Assembly (NCBI RefSeq): GCF_030407165.1
Contig: NZ_CP129111.1
Location: forward strand, 2,728,001 to 2,792,000
From: Fontisubflavum oceani
GTDB lineage: Bacteria; Pseudomonadota; Alphaproteobacteria; Rhodobacterales; Rhodobacteraceae
DNA length: 64,000 nt
Direction of reading: 5' to 3'
Part shown: positions 8,219-18,124 of the stretch, one piece after another
How the letters are laid out: every line of letters begins with the position of its first letter
How positions within the stretch are numbered: position 1 is the first letter of the stretch
Position numbers and translations under genes: made by a program
Notes under the pieces: model-generated
The model's input: only the letters and a program-made list of their open reading frames with translations
The model's database searches: none
Told to the model about the DNA's origin: nothing

Positions 8219-11200
8219 TCTGCTTCTCCCCGTCCGGGTCATAGAAGACCGGGCTGACGATGCGGGCTTTGATCACTGTGTCGGTCACGGTGTTGAACTC
8301 CAACACCTCCCCCATCCGATCTGGCCCATGGCGGACCAACCCCATGGCAATCCCCCGGTTCAGCGTCGGCGAGTGATAGGTCGAGGTCACGCGGCCTTGG
8401 GTGTTGCGTTGCCCATTGGCATTGACTCCATCGGCCAGCGCATAGCTGCCATCGGGCAAAACGGAGCCGTCCAATGTCTCTAGACCGACCAGTTTCCAGC
8501 GTTCTGGGTCGGTCATATGGCTCCGCGCCTGCGCCCGCTTGCCGAGATAGTCCTCTTTCTTCTTGGAGATTGCCCAATCGAGGCCCAAATCTTGCGGGAT
8601 CACCGTGCCGTCGGTCTCGTCACCGATCATGATGAAGCCTTTCTCGGCCCGCATCACATGCAGCGCTTCGGTGCCATAGGCCGTGGCATCGAACTCGGCC
8701 CCGGCCTCACGCAGGGCATCCCAGAATGCCCGTCCCTGGCTGGCGGGCACGGCAACTTCGAAACTCAACTCGCCAGAGAAGGAAATCCGAAACACCCGCG
8801 CGTCGAATTCGCCAATTTTGCCCTCGGCCCAGGCCATGAAGGGCAAGGCGTCGGCCGACAGATTCATATCGCCGCCGAGTTTCTCCAGCACCGCCCGTGC
8901 CTTCGGCCCGACTACAGCGATCTGCGCCCATTGCTCGGTGACATTGGCGGTGTGCACCTGCCAATCCCACCATTCGCATTGCTGCCAGTCCTCCATATGG
9001 GCGTGGATGTGATCGGCACCGCCTGTGGTGGTGTGCACCAGGAACGTCTCGTCATCGAGCCGCGCCACAACCCCGTCATCCATCAGGAACCCGTTCTCCG
9101 AGCACATCAGCCCATAGCGGCACCGGCCCGGTTTCAGCGTGCTCATCATATTGGTGTAGAGCATGTCCATGAACCGGCCTGCATCGGGGCCTTTGACGAT
9201 GATCTTGCCCAAGGTCGAGGCGTCGAGCAGGCCGAGGCTGGTCCGGGTCGCGGTGATCTCGCGGGCAACGGCTTCAGCATCGCTTTCCTCGCCGCGCGGG
9301 AAGCAATAGGGTCGCCGCCAGCCGCCGACCGGCTCAAACACCGCGCCATTGGCCTCATGCCAGTCATGAATTGGCGTGCGCCGGATCGGCTGGAACACGT
9401 CGCCGCGCGCCTCACCCGCAATCGCCCCCATCGAGATCGGGGTATAGGGCGGGCGGAACGTGGTTGTGCCGACCTGCGGGATCGGTGCGTTCAGTGCTTG
9501 AGAAAGCACCGCCAGTCCATTGATATTACTTAGCTTCCCTTGATCGGTTGCCATGCCGAGTGTGGTGTAACGTTTGGTGTGTTCGACGCTTTCATAGCCC
9601 TCGCGCGCGGCGAGCTGCACGTCCGACACCTTCACATCGTTCTGGAAATCCAGCCACATCTTGGCGCGTTTGGTCACATCCGCGCCCTGCGGCATCACCC
9701 AGACTGGTGCGATCGGCGCCTCGTCGGGCATGTCGATTGCGGGTAAGTCCAGACCGGTTTCGATCGGCGCATCCAGAGCCGCTGCGACCTGCCGGGCGAT
9801 GGTATCCGCATTCGCGAACACTTCGCCGGTCAGCATTACGCCATCGGCTGCACCGGTGCAGGTCACAAATCCCTGCCCGTCATGCGAAGTCGGTGGGCGA
9901 TCCGGGTCGGGGCGAAAAAACGCGCCTGCTTCATCCCAGTTTAACTTGCCGCCGCAATGGGACCACAGATGCACCACCGGAGACCAACCGCCAGACATCG
10001 CCACCGCATCGCAGGCAATCTCTTCGCTCACCGCACCTTCGCCCGCTTGTAGGCAGAGCGCGACGCCGGTGACCTTGCTACGTCCTTTGACTTTGGCGAT
10101 GGCGGTGCCGGTCTTGACCGGAATGCCAAGCGCCCGCGCCTCTTGCGGCAGGGCGCCGTCCGCCGCAGGCCGCGCATCGACGATGCAGGGGACATCGAGG
10201 CCCACCTGTTTCAGCGCGATGGCGGTGCGATAGGCGTCGTCATTACTGGTCACAACCACGGTCCGGTCACCTGGCGAAACCGCGTGGTTCACCACATAAT
10301 CGCGCACCGCCGAGGCGAGCATCACGCCCGGAACATCGTTCCCGGCAAAGCTGAGCGGTCGCTCAAGAGCGCCGGTGGCCGAGATCACCTGTTTCGCCCG
10401 GATCCGCCAGAGCCGATGACGGGGCGCGTCCGCATCCGGCGTGTGATCGGCGACGCGTTCATAAGCCGTCACGTACCCATGATCATAGACGCCCGCGACC
10501 ATGGTCCGTGTCCGGAGCTTCACAGTCTCGCTTTGCGTCAGCGCTTCGACGGTGCTCTTGACCCACTCTGCGGCCGATGTGCCCTCAATACCGATCCCAT
10601 CGACCAACGCGCGCCCGCCCCAATGGGCAGTCTGCTCGACCACCAGGACCGACAGCCCGGCCTGTGCGGCGGTCCGCGCGGCTTGCAGACCCGCGACGCC
10701 ACCGCCCACAACCAGCACATCGACGAAGGCATAGAAATGCTCATACCGATCCGCATCGCGGTCCTTTGGCGCAGCGCCCAGACCGGCGGATTGGCGGATA
10801 AATGGCTCAAACACATGTTTCCAGAAGGCGCGCGGATACATGAAGGTTTTGTAGTAAAACCCGCCTGGCAGCGCGCGGGCGGCAAGCTGGTTCACCGCGC
10901 CGATATCGAATTCAAGGCTCGGCCAGTGGTTCTGACTCCGCGCCGTTAACCCATCGAATAGCTCAGTCGTCGTCGCCCGTTGGTTGGGCTCGAACTTGCC
11001 GCCCTCGCCCAGATTAACCAGCGCATTCGGCTCTTCCGCGCCGGAGGCCATGATGCCGCGCGGCCGGTGGTATTTGAACGAGCGGCCAACCAGGGTCTGA
11101 CCATTGGCCAAGAGCGCCGAGGCCAGTGTATCCCCTGCGAAGCCCTTGAAGCGCTTGCCATTGAAGGTGAACTCGACTTGGGCGCTGCGATCGATCAGCT

Positions 11201-11228
11201 GGCCACCTGTGGCAAGACGGGTGCTCAT
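8211..11228 (-). CDS. soxA: Sarcosine oxidase, alpha subunit
   Basis: Large subunit (1005 residues) of the heterotetrameric sarcosine oxidase. An N-terminal 2Fe-2S-ferredoxin-like fold without its cysteines (FTFNGKRFKGFAGDTLASAL) leads into a dinucleotide-binding domain (VLVVGGGVAGLQAA, about 172). The C-terminal 400 residues are a glycine-cleavage T-protein-like, folate-binding domain that takes the methyl group. The ATG at 11228 overlaps the soxD stop (ATGA), and the length matches the family. Upstream in-frame residues would lie within soxD and are not used. Confidence 0.95.
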   Translation of the reverse strand: MSTRLATGGQLIDRSAQVEFTFNGKRFKGFAGDTLASALLANGQTLVGRSFKYHRPRGIMASGAEEPNALVNLGEGGKFEPNQRATTTELFDGLTARSQNHWPSLEFDIGAVNQLAARALPGGFYYKTFMYPRAFWKHVFEPFIRQSAGLGAAPKDRDADRYEHFYAFVDVLVVGGGVAGLQAARTAAQAGLSVLVVEQTAHWGGRALVDGIGIEGTSAAEWVKSTVEALTQSETVKLRTRTMVAGVYDHGYVTAYERVADHTPDADAPRHRLWRIRAKQVISATGALERPLSFAGNDVPGVMLASAVRDYVVNHAVSPGDRTVVVTSNDDAYRTAIALKQVGLDVPCIVDARPAADGALPQEARALGIPVKTGTAIAKVKGRSKVTGVALCLQAGEGAVSEEIACDAVAMSGGWSPVVHLWSHCGGKLNWDEAGAFFRPDPDRPPTSHDGQGFVTCTGAADGVMLTGEVFANADTIARQVAAALDAPIETGLDLPAIDMPDEAPIAPVWVMPQGADVTKRAKMWLDFQNDVKVSDVQLAAREGYESVEHTKRYTTLGMATDQGKLSNINGLAVLSQALNAPIPQVGTTTFRPPYTPISMGAIAGEARGDVFQPIRRTPIHDWHEANGAVFEPVGGWRRPYCFPRGEESDAEAVAREITATRTSLGLLDASTLGKIIVKGPDAGRFMDMLYTNMMSTLKPGRCRYGLMCSENGFLMDDGVVARLDDETFLVHTTTGGADHIHAHMEDWQQCEWWDWQVHTANVTEQWAQIAVVGPKARAVLEKLGGDMNLSADALPFMAWAEGKIGEFDARVFRISFSGELSFEVAVPASQGRAFWDALREAGAEFDATAYGTEALHVMRAEKGFIMIGDETDGTVIPQDLGLDWAISKKKEDYLGKRAQARSHMTDPERWKLVGLETLDGSVLPDGSYALADGVNANGQRNTQGRVTSTYHSPTLNRGIAMGLVRHGPDRMGEVLEFNTVTDTVIKARIVSPVFYDPDGEKQNV

Positions 11229-11545
11229 GGTAGGCTCCAGTCGGGACGTTTTTCTTGGATTTTCGCGATGATGTCGGCGGGTGGTTCGGTGGTCTGCGCC
11301 GAATAAGTTCCAAACACCTCCAAGGTCGCCGTATCTCGCGCCGCCATGAACCATTTCCCGCAGCCATGAGCATGACGCCAACGCTCGAAATGGATGCCTC
11401 TTGGGTTGTCCCGTTGGAACAGATACGCCTCGAAATCCGCATCATCCGACCCGGGGCCAAAGCGTTTCAAATGCGCTTCACCACCCGGGGCCAGTTCGGT
11501 TTCCTCTACGGCGAGGCCGCAATTTGGGCAGGTTAGGATCAGCAT
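11225..11545 (-). CDS. soxD: Sarcosine oxidase, delta subunit
   Basis: Small zinc-binding subunit (106 residues) of heterotetrameric sarcosine oxidase. It starts with CPNCG (MLILTCPNCGLAVEETEL) and continues with the family pattern GPGSDDADFEAYLF and HGCGKWFMAARDTATLEV; the two CxxCG-type pairs and the histidine hold the zinc. It overlaps soxA by four bases. The order soxB-D-A-G is the standard one. Confidence 0.93.
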   Translation of the reverse strand: MLILTCPNCGLAVEETELAPGGEAHLKRFGPGSDDADFEAYLFQRDNPRGIHFERWRHAHGCGKWFMAARDTATLEVFGTYSAQTTEPPADIIAKIQEKRPDWSLP

Positions 11546-11773
11546 ATCCGGGTCTCAACTCTAGGCGTATGTATTTGGAAAACAACGGGCTTCGAAGCGG
11601 ATTGCTCGACGCCCTGCGAGAGAATGGCACGCCTTGGAAAACCGCCGCTGCCGCGAGGCCCGTCTGCACAGAAAACAACGGTGGCGTTCAAAGACCCCGT
11701 CGGGATCATAGACAAGCAAAGGACAGACGCCGAAAGGCGCCCGTCCGATGCGATTGAGGTTTTGTTGGCGGGG

Positions 11774-12007
11774 TTATTGGTCGGTAGTGGGTGCCACCGG
11801 TGCGCTTGCCGCGCCATCGGTTGCCGGCGCGGATGCGGCGGCAGGGTCAGTCGGCGCTGTCCCGTCTCCATCGCCGCCGATGAACAGCATGGCAATGAAG
11901 AAAAGCACGATGATCCCGACAACGAACGCGAGCGCCCCCAGGGCCCCGCCCGAACTTCCCTGCGACTCATAGTCGAAGGCGTTGTTTCTGTGGTGATAGT
12001 CAGCCAT
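11774..12007 (-). CDS. Small single-span membrane protein between soxB and soxD
   Basis: A 77-residue protein with an exact AAGGAGG ribosome site before the ATG at 12007. It has a polar N-terminus (MADYHHRNNAFDYES), a glycine-rich turn, one transmembrane helix (about 23-44, ALGALAFVVGIIVLFFIAML) and an Ala/Pro/Thr-rich tail. No family recognised. It sits between soxB (stop at 12204) and soxD (start at 11545) on the same strand, with gaps of 196 and 228 bp, so it may be co-transcribed or an inserted unit with its own promoter. Nothing links it to sarcosine oxidation except position. Confidence 0.7.
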   Translation of the reverse strand: MADYHHRNNAFDYESQGSSGGALGALAFVVGIIVLFFIAMLFIGGDGDGTAPTDPAAASAPATDGAASAPVAPTTDQ

Positions 12008-12203
12008 GGGGAGTCCTCCTTTGCTGCACGACACAGCATGGAAGACGTGGACGAAGGCTCAATCGCTCGGCCGTGCAAGCTGCGATCTCGGCCAAAATGG
12101 GCCGGTTCGGTCCTATTTTGGCAGCCAGAACATGCCAGTGGCGCGGATTTTCCGGCGCGGGCCGGGATGAAGGCCACCGGTCGTTGATTGAAGCGGGTTG
12201 TCG

Positions 12204-13451
12204 TCAATGCGCCACCCCCGCCGCGACGCTTTCGTCGATGAACCGGCCCGCGCGGAACCGCTCCAGGCCAAAATCGGCCGCCAGCGGGCCGGGCGCACCA
12301 TTCGCGATCATTTCGGCGGTGGCCCAGCCCGAGCCGGGGATGGCTTTGAACCCGCCGGTGCCCCATCCGCAATTGATGAAACAGCCGCCAAGCGGTGTCG
12401 GTGAGATGATCGGCGAGCGGTCGCCGGTGACATCCACGATGCCGCCCCATTGCCGCAACATCTTCAAACGGCTGATCATCGGGAAGGTTTCGACCAGGGC
12501 GCGGACGGTTTCCTCGATATGATGGAAGGACCCGCGTTGGGTGTAGTTGTTATAGCCATCTGTGCCGCCGCCGATCACCATCTCGCCCTTGTCGGACTGG
12601 CTCATATAGCCATGGACCGTGTTGGCCATCACCACCACGTCCATGCAGGGCTTGATCGGTTCCGACACCAACGCCTGCAGCGCCACCGATTCAATCGGCA
12701 GACGGAAGCCGGCCATATCGGCCAAGACTCCGGAATGGCCGGCGACGACGATGCCAAGCTTGCCGCAGGCGATCGCGCCCTTGGTGGTCTCGACGCCCGT
12801 GACCTGACCATTTTCCGAGCGCACGCCGATGACTTCGCATTGTTGGATGATGTCCATACCCATATCGGAACAGGCGCGGGCATAGCCCCAAGCGACCGCA
12901 TCATGACGCGCGGTGCCGCCGCGCGGTTGCCACAGTGCGCCGAGAACAGGGTAGCGCGGGCCGTCGATATGGATGATCGGGCAAAGCTCCTTCACGCGCT
13001 CCGGCCCGATGAATTCTGTTGAAACGCCTTGCAGCGCATTGGCATGCGCCGTGCGCTGATAGCCGCGGATCTCGTGTTCGGTCTGGGCCAACATCATCAC
13101 GCCGCGGGGGCTGAACATGACGTTGTAGTTCAGGTCTTGGCTCATCGTCTCGTAAAGCGAACGGGCCTTCTCATAGATCGCCGCGGAGGGGTCCTGCAGG
13201 TAATTCGAGCGGATGATCGTGGTGTTCCGGCCAGTATTACCGCCACCAAGCCAGCCCTTCTCGATCACAGCGACATTGGTGATGCCGTGGTTCTTGCCCA
13301 GGTAATAGGCGGTGGCGAGGCCATGGCCCCCGGCCCCAACGATGATCACATCGTAGCGCGGCTTCGGCGTAGGAGACGCCCAAGCCCGTTCCCAGCCCAA
13401 ATGGTGGCGCATGGCCTCACGGGCGATGGCAAAGGCGGAATAGCGGCGCAT
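12204..13451 (-). CDS. soxB: Sarcosine oxidase, beta subunit
   Basis: FAD/FMN subunit (415 residues) that oxidises sarcosine at the covalent flavin. It starts MRRYSAFAIAREAMRHHLGW, the usual SoxB opening, followed by the FAD motif VIIVGAGGHGLATAYYLG (about 34-51), GWLGGGNTGRNTTIIRSNYL, and the C-terminal FAD contact GWGTGGFKAIPGSG. First gene of the sox operon; the 196-bp gap to the divergent ccmI should hold its promoter. Product glycine and methylene-tetrahydrofolate feed one-carbon metabolism, typical of marine Roseobacters using glycine betaine. Confidence 0.95.
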   Translation of the reverse strand: MRRYSAFAIAREAMRHHLGWERAWASPTPKPRYDVIIVGAGGHGLATAYYLGKNHGITNVAVIEKGWLGGGNTGRNTTIIRSNYLQDPSAAIYEKARSLYETMSQDLNYNVMFSPRGVMMLAQTEHEIRGYQRTAHANALQGVSTEFIGPERVKELCPIIHIDGPRYPVLGALWQPRGGTARHDAVAWGYARACSDMGMDIIQQCEVIGVRSENGQVTGVETTKGAIACGKLGIVVAGHSGVLADMAGFRLPIESVALQALVSEPIKPCMDVVVMANTVHGYMSQSDKGEMVIGGGTDGYNNYTQRGSFHHIEETVRALVETFPMISRLKMLRQWGGIVDVTGDRSPIISPTPLGGCFINCGWGTGGFKAIPGSGWATAEMIANGAPGPLAADFGLERFRAGRFIDESVAAGVAH

Positions 13452-13647
13452 GGGTCTCCTTCCCGATTTGGGTGGCTCTGGTGGGTGCGGGAACGGGCGA
13501 GATGAGAGGATACTCGGCGCGGCATTTCAAGGCCGGATTGCGACAGCGGATCGGATTAGGTGGATATGGGCTGCGGCGGATTGTATCTTTTGCCCAAGCG
13601 ATTGGCGGCTTAGATGATCAGGACGGCGTGAACGAACGAGAGGCATT

Positions 13648-14882
13648 ATGGGATTTTGGATTGTCGCAGGCGCGACGTCGGTATTTGTGGCCCTGGCCAT
13701 CTGGGCGGTGTTCTTGCGACCGCGTGGCGGGGATACGCCCGCAGCCGCCTATGACCTGCAGGTCTATCGCGACCAGTTGAAAGAGTTAGACCGCGACATG
13801 GCGCGCGGCGTCTTGAGCGAGGCGGAGGCGACCCGCGCCAAGGCCGAAGTCGCGCGCCGGGTCTTGGAAGCAGACCGGGCCTTGCAAGCCGCTGGCCGTC
13901 AAACTGAGTCCGGCGGCCCGCGCGGCAAGCTGGTCCTGGCGCTTGGCTTGGTGGCGATGGTGGCGGGCAGCTTTGGCATCTACTGGCAAGTTGGCGCGCC
14001 CGGCTACCCCGATCTGCCGCTGGCGCTTCGAGTCGAGTTGGTGGAACAGGCCCGCGCCGAGCGGCCCAGCCAATCCGAGGTCGAGGCAGAGATCGGTGTG
14101 CGCCCAACTGTCGATGTGGACCCCGAGCGGGAAGCCTTGGTCGCCCAACTTCGCACCGTAATGGAGCAACGCCCCGATGACCCGGAAGGCATGTCACTTC
14201 TTGCGCAGAACGAGGCCGCGCTTGGTAATTTCCGCGCAGCACGACTGGCACAAGAGCGCCTGATTGATCTCTTGGGGGCCAACGTGACCGCGCAACATCA
14301 TGTGGACCATGCCGAGATGATGGTGCTCGCGGCGGGGGCTATGTCTCCCCTGAGGCCGAATCCGCTTTGGCGACGGCCTTGGATATGTCCTCCGGTAATG
14401 GCACGGCGCGCTATTATGTGGGTCTGATGTATGCGCAACAGGGCCGCGCGGATCTGGCGTATCCGATTTGGCGTAACCTATTGGCCGACAGCCCGCATGA
14501 CGCACCTTGGCTTGAGCCAATCCGGCTGCAAATCGAAGACGTCGCCTATCTCGCAGGCGACAATGTGAGCTTGGCCGATCTGCCGCAGCCGCGCGCGCCG
14601 CGCGGCCCTAGCTTGGAGCAAATCGAGGCCGCCGAAGACATGGCGCCAGAGGATCGGCAAGCGATGGTCGAGGGCATGGTCGGCGGCTTGGCGGCGCGCC
14701 TGGCCTCCGAAGGCGGCCCGCCCGAGGATTGGGCGCAACTGATCCGCGCCTTTGGCGTCTTGGGCGAAACCGACCGCGCGCAGGCGATCCTGGACGAGGC
14801 GCGCGTGGTCTTTGCGGAGCGACCCGACGCGCTTGCCCTAGTGGAGGCTGCGGGCGGAACGTTGCCCGGGCCTGTCGAATGA
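13648..14882 (+). CDS. ccmI: Cytochrome c-type biogenesis protein CcmI (one-base frameshift)
   Basis: Periplasmic apocytochrome c chaperone of the heme-lyase complex. The N-terminus has a helix (FWIVAGATSVFVALAIWAVF), the YRDQLKELDRDMARGVLSEAE region typical of CcmI, and a second helix at about residue 95-112. The periplasmic part carries TPR-like repeats. As read, the frame breaks after VLAAG. Adding one G to the run at 14334-14338 gives VLAAGGYVSPEAESALATAL and continues through ARYYVGLMYAQQGR to the stop at 14882, about 411 residues, the normal length. The stop overlaps the ruvX start (ATGA). Confidence 0.85.
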
Positions 14883-15361
14883 TCTTCGACACAATCGAAG
14901 ACTTTGCCGCGGCCCTGCCCCAGGGTCGCGCGCTGATCGGGCTCGATTTCGGCACCAAGACGATCGGTGTCGCGGTGAGCGACAGGTTGCTGAGCGCGGC
15001 CACGCCGTTGGAGACCGCGAAGCGCCGCAAATTCACCCTTGATGCCGCACGGCTGATCACCCTGATCCAAGAGCGTGAGATCGGCGGGATGATCCTTGGC
15101 CTGCCGCGCAATATGGACGGGTCGGAGGGTCCGCGCGCGCAATCGACCCGCGCATTTGCCCGCAATCTCAGCCGATTGCCCGAGCTTGAGACCCTGCCGA
15201 TCAGCTATTGGGACGAACGCTTGAGCACCGTGGCCGCCGAAAAAGCCCTGCTTGAGGCGGATACGACACGAAAACGTCGCGCGGAGGTCATTGATCATGT
15301 GGCGGCGGGATATATCTTGCAAGGCGCGCTCGACAGGTTGCGCTATCTACGGGATGCTTGA
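14879..15361 (+). CDS. ruvX: RuvX/YqgF family, putative Holliday junction resolvase / pre-16S rRNA nuclease
   Basis: RNase H-fold protein (160 residues) that helps mature the 16S rRNA 5' end in E. coli and was first predicted to resolve Holliday junctions. Catalytic features: GLDFGTKTIGVAVSD at the N-terminus, GLPRNMDGSEGPRAQ in the middle, WDERLSTVAAEKAL and DHVAAGYILQGALD at the end. It starts inside the ccmI stop codon and ends directly before the DUF1289 gene. The order ccmI-ruvX-DUF1289 recurs in Rhodobacterales. Confidence 0.93.
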   Translation: MIFDTIEDFAAALPQGRALIGLDFGTKTIGVAVSDRLLSAATPLETAKRRKFTLDAARLITLIQEREIGGMILGLPRNMDGSEGPRAQSTRAFARNLSRLPELETLPISYWDERLSTVAAEKALLEADTTRKRRAEVIDHVAAGYILQGALDRLRYLRDA

Positions 15362-15592
15362 ATGACCGACCAAGTTTGGAAACGCGACGAGATCGAGAGC
15401 CCGTGTATCAAGATCTGCGTGGTGCATCCCGAAACGCGGCTCTGCACCGGTTGCAACCGGTCGATCGATGAGATCAGCCAGTGGTCGAAGTTGAGCGCCG
15501 AGGATCGCGCCCAGATCATGGCGGAGCTGCCGACCCGCGCACCGATGCTGAAGCAGCGGCGCGGCGGACGGGCCGCCCGGTTGGCCAAGTAA
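15362..15592 (+). CDS. DUF1289 family protein
   Basis: A 76-residue cytoplasmic protein with the DUF1289 cysteine pattern SPCIKICVVHPETRLCTGC (Cx3C, then Cx2C), which suggests metal or iron-sulfur binding. The function of the family is not known. The ATG follows the ruvX stop without a gap, so it is the third gene of the ccmI operon. Confidence 0.88.
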   Translation: MTDQVWKRDEIESPCIKICVVHPETRLCTGCNRSIDEISQWSKLSAEDRAQIMAELPTRAPMLKQRRGGRAARLAK

Positions 15593-15643
15593 CGCATCCC
15601 TTCTGCATCAAGATCGATATTGGCAGGCTAGAAGACGTCTGAA

Positions 15644-15659
15644 TGGCAGAGAGCTGCCA
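15644..15659. terminator. Hairpin between convergent genes
   Basis: Perfect TGGCAG-AGAG-CTGCCA hairpin in the short gap between the DUF1289 gene and the convergent DJ-1 gene. It has no T-run on either side, so termination is only suggested by its place. Confidence 0.3.
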
Positions 15660-15670
15660 CCTAAGACCCA

Positions 15671-16240
15671 CTAGGCGTGTTCAGCCGCCATCATCTGCTT
15701 GAATTGCGCAACAGTCTCTTCGGGCAAGCCGACCGACTCAAAAACCGCAGCCGCAAAGCTTACGGGCGCTGTACCTGGGGCGGTGATCATACTATCTGAT
15801 GATACCGCCGATGCGCTGGCTGTATAGTTGGCCGCGCCGCCATAGCCGGTTGCGTTCTGTATAAGGAAATCCGCGTCATTCGAGGTGTGCGCGGTGCCAT
15901 CCAGCAACCCCGCCCGGGCCAAGGCAAGTGTCCCGCCACAGATGCCGGCAACGGTCGCACCTCGCGCCTGTGCCGCAACGAGGGCGTCCGCGATATCCGG
16001 GGCTTGTGCAGTCTCCCAGATCATGCCGCCCACGACGACCACCACGTCTGGCTGCCAGGTCGCGAGGTCATCCATGTCTTGCCCAACAACCGCCTTGAGG
16101 CCGCCTTGCGACTGAACCGCGCCAGTCTCGGACGCAAAATACTGGACATCGAAGCCATAGAACGGACGACCAGTTCCGCCGATCAGAGCATATTCCCAAT
16201 CTGCAAAACCTTCGGTCAAAACCATCGCGATCTTTGCCAT
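15671..16240 (-). CDS. DJ-1/PfpI family protein
   Basis: Class I amidotransferase-like protein of 189 residues. It has the PfpI opening (KIAMVLTEGFADWEYALIGG), a VVVVGGMIWE strand-turn and the nucleophile elbow with its cysteine in AGICGGTLALARAGLL. Members act as chaperone/deglycase-like, protease-like or stress proteins; the exact activity cannot be read. The ATG at 16240 is preferred because AGGAGA lies 6 bases upstream; the ATG at 16246 abuts that site. Confidence 0.85.
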   Translation of the reverse strand: MAKIAMVLTEGFADWEYALIGGTGRPFYGFDVQYFASETGAVQSQGGLKAVVGQDMDDLATWQPDVVVVVGGMIWETAQAPDIADALVAAQARGATVAGICGGTLALARAGLLDGTAHTSNDADFLIQNATGYGGAANYTASASAVSSDSMITAPGTAPVSFAAAVFESVGLPEETVAQFKQMMAAEHA

Positions 16241-16357
16241 GATCATTCTCCTATCCGAGCCCGACATAAGCCAAGAAATATGCAGGGCATTTATTTACAA
16301 CAACACATACGCCTGTGGTTCTTCTGGCCCCAAGAGCGGCATTCACTAGGCCCTGCC

Positions 16358-17134
16358 TTATGCAAGTGTCACCCAGTCGAAGACGCCACCCGGCAGTTCC
16401 GGGCGAAAATAGGCGATGGCACGCAGGGGGGCTGTCGAACCTTTCGACGACCATGGCGCCACGCCGTGCAAGGTCAGACGATGCAGCAAGATCGCCTGAC
16501 CGGGCATTGCCGTCACCTTGACCCGGTTTAAGGTGTCGAAGCAGTGGCGTCGGGCGGCGTGATACGCCTGGGTCACATCCACCTCGTGCCATTGTTCCGG
16601 CGGTTCGTCTTGCAACGCGCGCCTCATCGCATGCCGCATCACCTCATGACTGCCCTCCCAGACGACCAAAGGCGCGTCATTCGGGCCGTTTTCGGTCAGC
16701 GGCAGGCCGAGGATATAGCCATGCGGCTCCCGGATCATCCGGCGGCGCTTGGGACCAATTGGCAGGAGACCGTCCAGATGTGCCGCATCACGGGTCTTGC
16801 GGAACCGATGATTGGCATCGCTTTCGTCGGGGTCTTGCAGCGGATAGCCCGGATAGGTGATTGAGATTTGGGCCTTGTGGAGCGGCAACCTACCGGTGAT
16901 GCGCTCCGCTTCTTCCAGCGCCTGGCAGGTGAGCCGGCCGGAGGTACCCAATCGCCCCTCCGCGTCATTCTTCAACACATCAACGCCCGCGAACCAGGTG
17001 CCGCCATGCCGATGCCATTGGGCATGCGCCGGGTCATCAGCCGTGGCCAGCGCTGCGGGCGTCATCTCGGCCAGCCAGTCGAACAGGCGCGGGTCCGGAT
17101 CGAAAACCTGCCAGCCTGTCTGAAGCCAACTCAT
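16358..17134 (-). CDS. Phytanoyl-CoA dioxygenase (PhyH)-like protein
   Basis: Likely Fe(II)/2-oxoglutarate-dependent oxygenase (258 residues). The double-stranded beta-helix iron site is suggested by AAHLDGLLP (HxD), the distal histidine in LLHRLTLHGVAPW, and the following arginine in LRAIAYFRPE. The substrate is unknown. The ATG at 17134 overlaps the stop of the TSUP permease gene (ATGA), so the two are co-translated; a link to handling of the same compound is inferred only. Confidence 0.65.
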   Translation of the reverse strand: MSWLQTGWQVFDPDPRLFDWLAEMTPAALATADDPAHAQWHRHGGTWFAGVDVLKNDAEGRLGTSGRLTCQALEEAERITGRLPLHKAQISITYPGYPLQDPDESDANHRFRKTRDAAHLDGLLPIGPKRRRMIREPHGYILGLPLTENGPNDAPLVVWEGSHEVMRHAMRRALQDEPPEQWHEVDVTQAYHAARRHCFDTLNRVKVTAMPGQAILLHRLTLHGVAPWSSKGSTAPLRAIAYFRPELPGGVFDWVTLA

Positions 17135-17954
17135 CCCGAAAAGGCGGACCAAAGCATGTTTAGCGCCATCACCATGATGAAGACGGCAAACACCCGCTTC
17201 AAAGGTTTAGGGTCCATCGCATGGGCCAGCTTCACGCCCCAAGGCGCCGTGATGAGAGTCATCGCAACCACCACAACAAAGGCCACGAGGTTCACCGACC
17301 CAACGGTAAAGGGGGCCGCCCTTCCGCAGCCCCCTCGATAAAGAAAAAGCCGAGAACAGATGGCACCGCGATGATCACGCCAAACCCGGCCGCCGTGGCC
17401 ACGGCGCGGTGGATCGGCGTGTTGTAAAGGCTCATCAGCGGCACTCCGAAACTGCCGCCGCCGATCCCCATCAGAACCGAGAGAAAGCCCAGAATAGGCG
17501 ACGCAATTGCGCGCGGCACGCCCTTTGGCATCGCATCGCCAAGGCGCCATTCCGGTTTGCCGAACCCGAAATAAAGGCCGACCAACACACCGAGAACGCC
17601 AAAAATCCCCATCAGGATCTCGCTGCGCAACCCCGTGGCTGCGACAACGCCAAACGCCGCACCGATCGCAATACCCGGTCCCCAGGACCGCAAGATCGCC
17701 CAATCGACCGCGCCCTTTTTGTTGTGCGATAAAAGCGAGCGCACAGAGGTCACGATGATGGTTGCCAGCGATGTCGCCAGACAGATTTGCATCAGATCGA
17801 CGGTGTCGTAGCCCAGATAGGAAAAGGCGAAGAAAAACGCAGGGACCAGGATGATACCGCCGCCGACCCCCAGAAGACCGGCAACGACGCCCGCAAAAGC
17901 CCCGATCAGAAGGATCAACGCCAACATCGCCATCAAATCGCCCATATCCGGCAT
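17131..17954 (-). CDS. TSUP (TauE/SafE) family permease (one-base frameshift)
   Basis: Eight-helix inner-membrane permease, a family that moves sulfite, sulfoacetate or other small anions. The first repeat has AGVVAGLLGVGGGIILVPAF and the second GFLSVLMGIGGGSFGVPLM, the paired TSUP motifs. The frame breaks after EGAAEGRPP. Adding one base to the G run at 17311-17315 gives GRPPFTVGSVNLVAF and runs to the stop at 17131, 274 residues in all. The start at 17954 follows AGGAGGG. It overlaps the PhyH-like gene by four bases. Confidence 0.85.
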
Positions 17955-18124
17955 GTTATGCCCTCCTGCCCTGCTCGAAACTTGGTTTCGGATACACATC
18001 CCCGGCGGGCTTGCCAAGCGCGGCACCGCCCCCGTTGCATCGACGGTTTGACACGTGGCCCCCACTGGCACGCCGATAGCTCCCGAAGGGGGCCTGAGAT
18101 GGGCCATCACCTGGGTGCCGGCGG

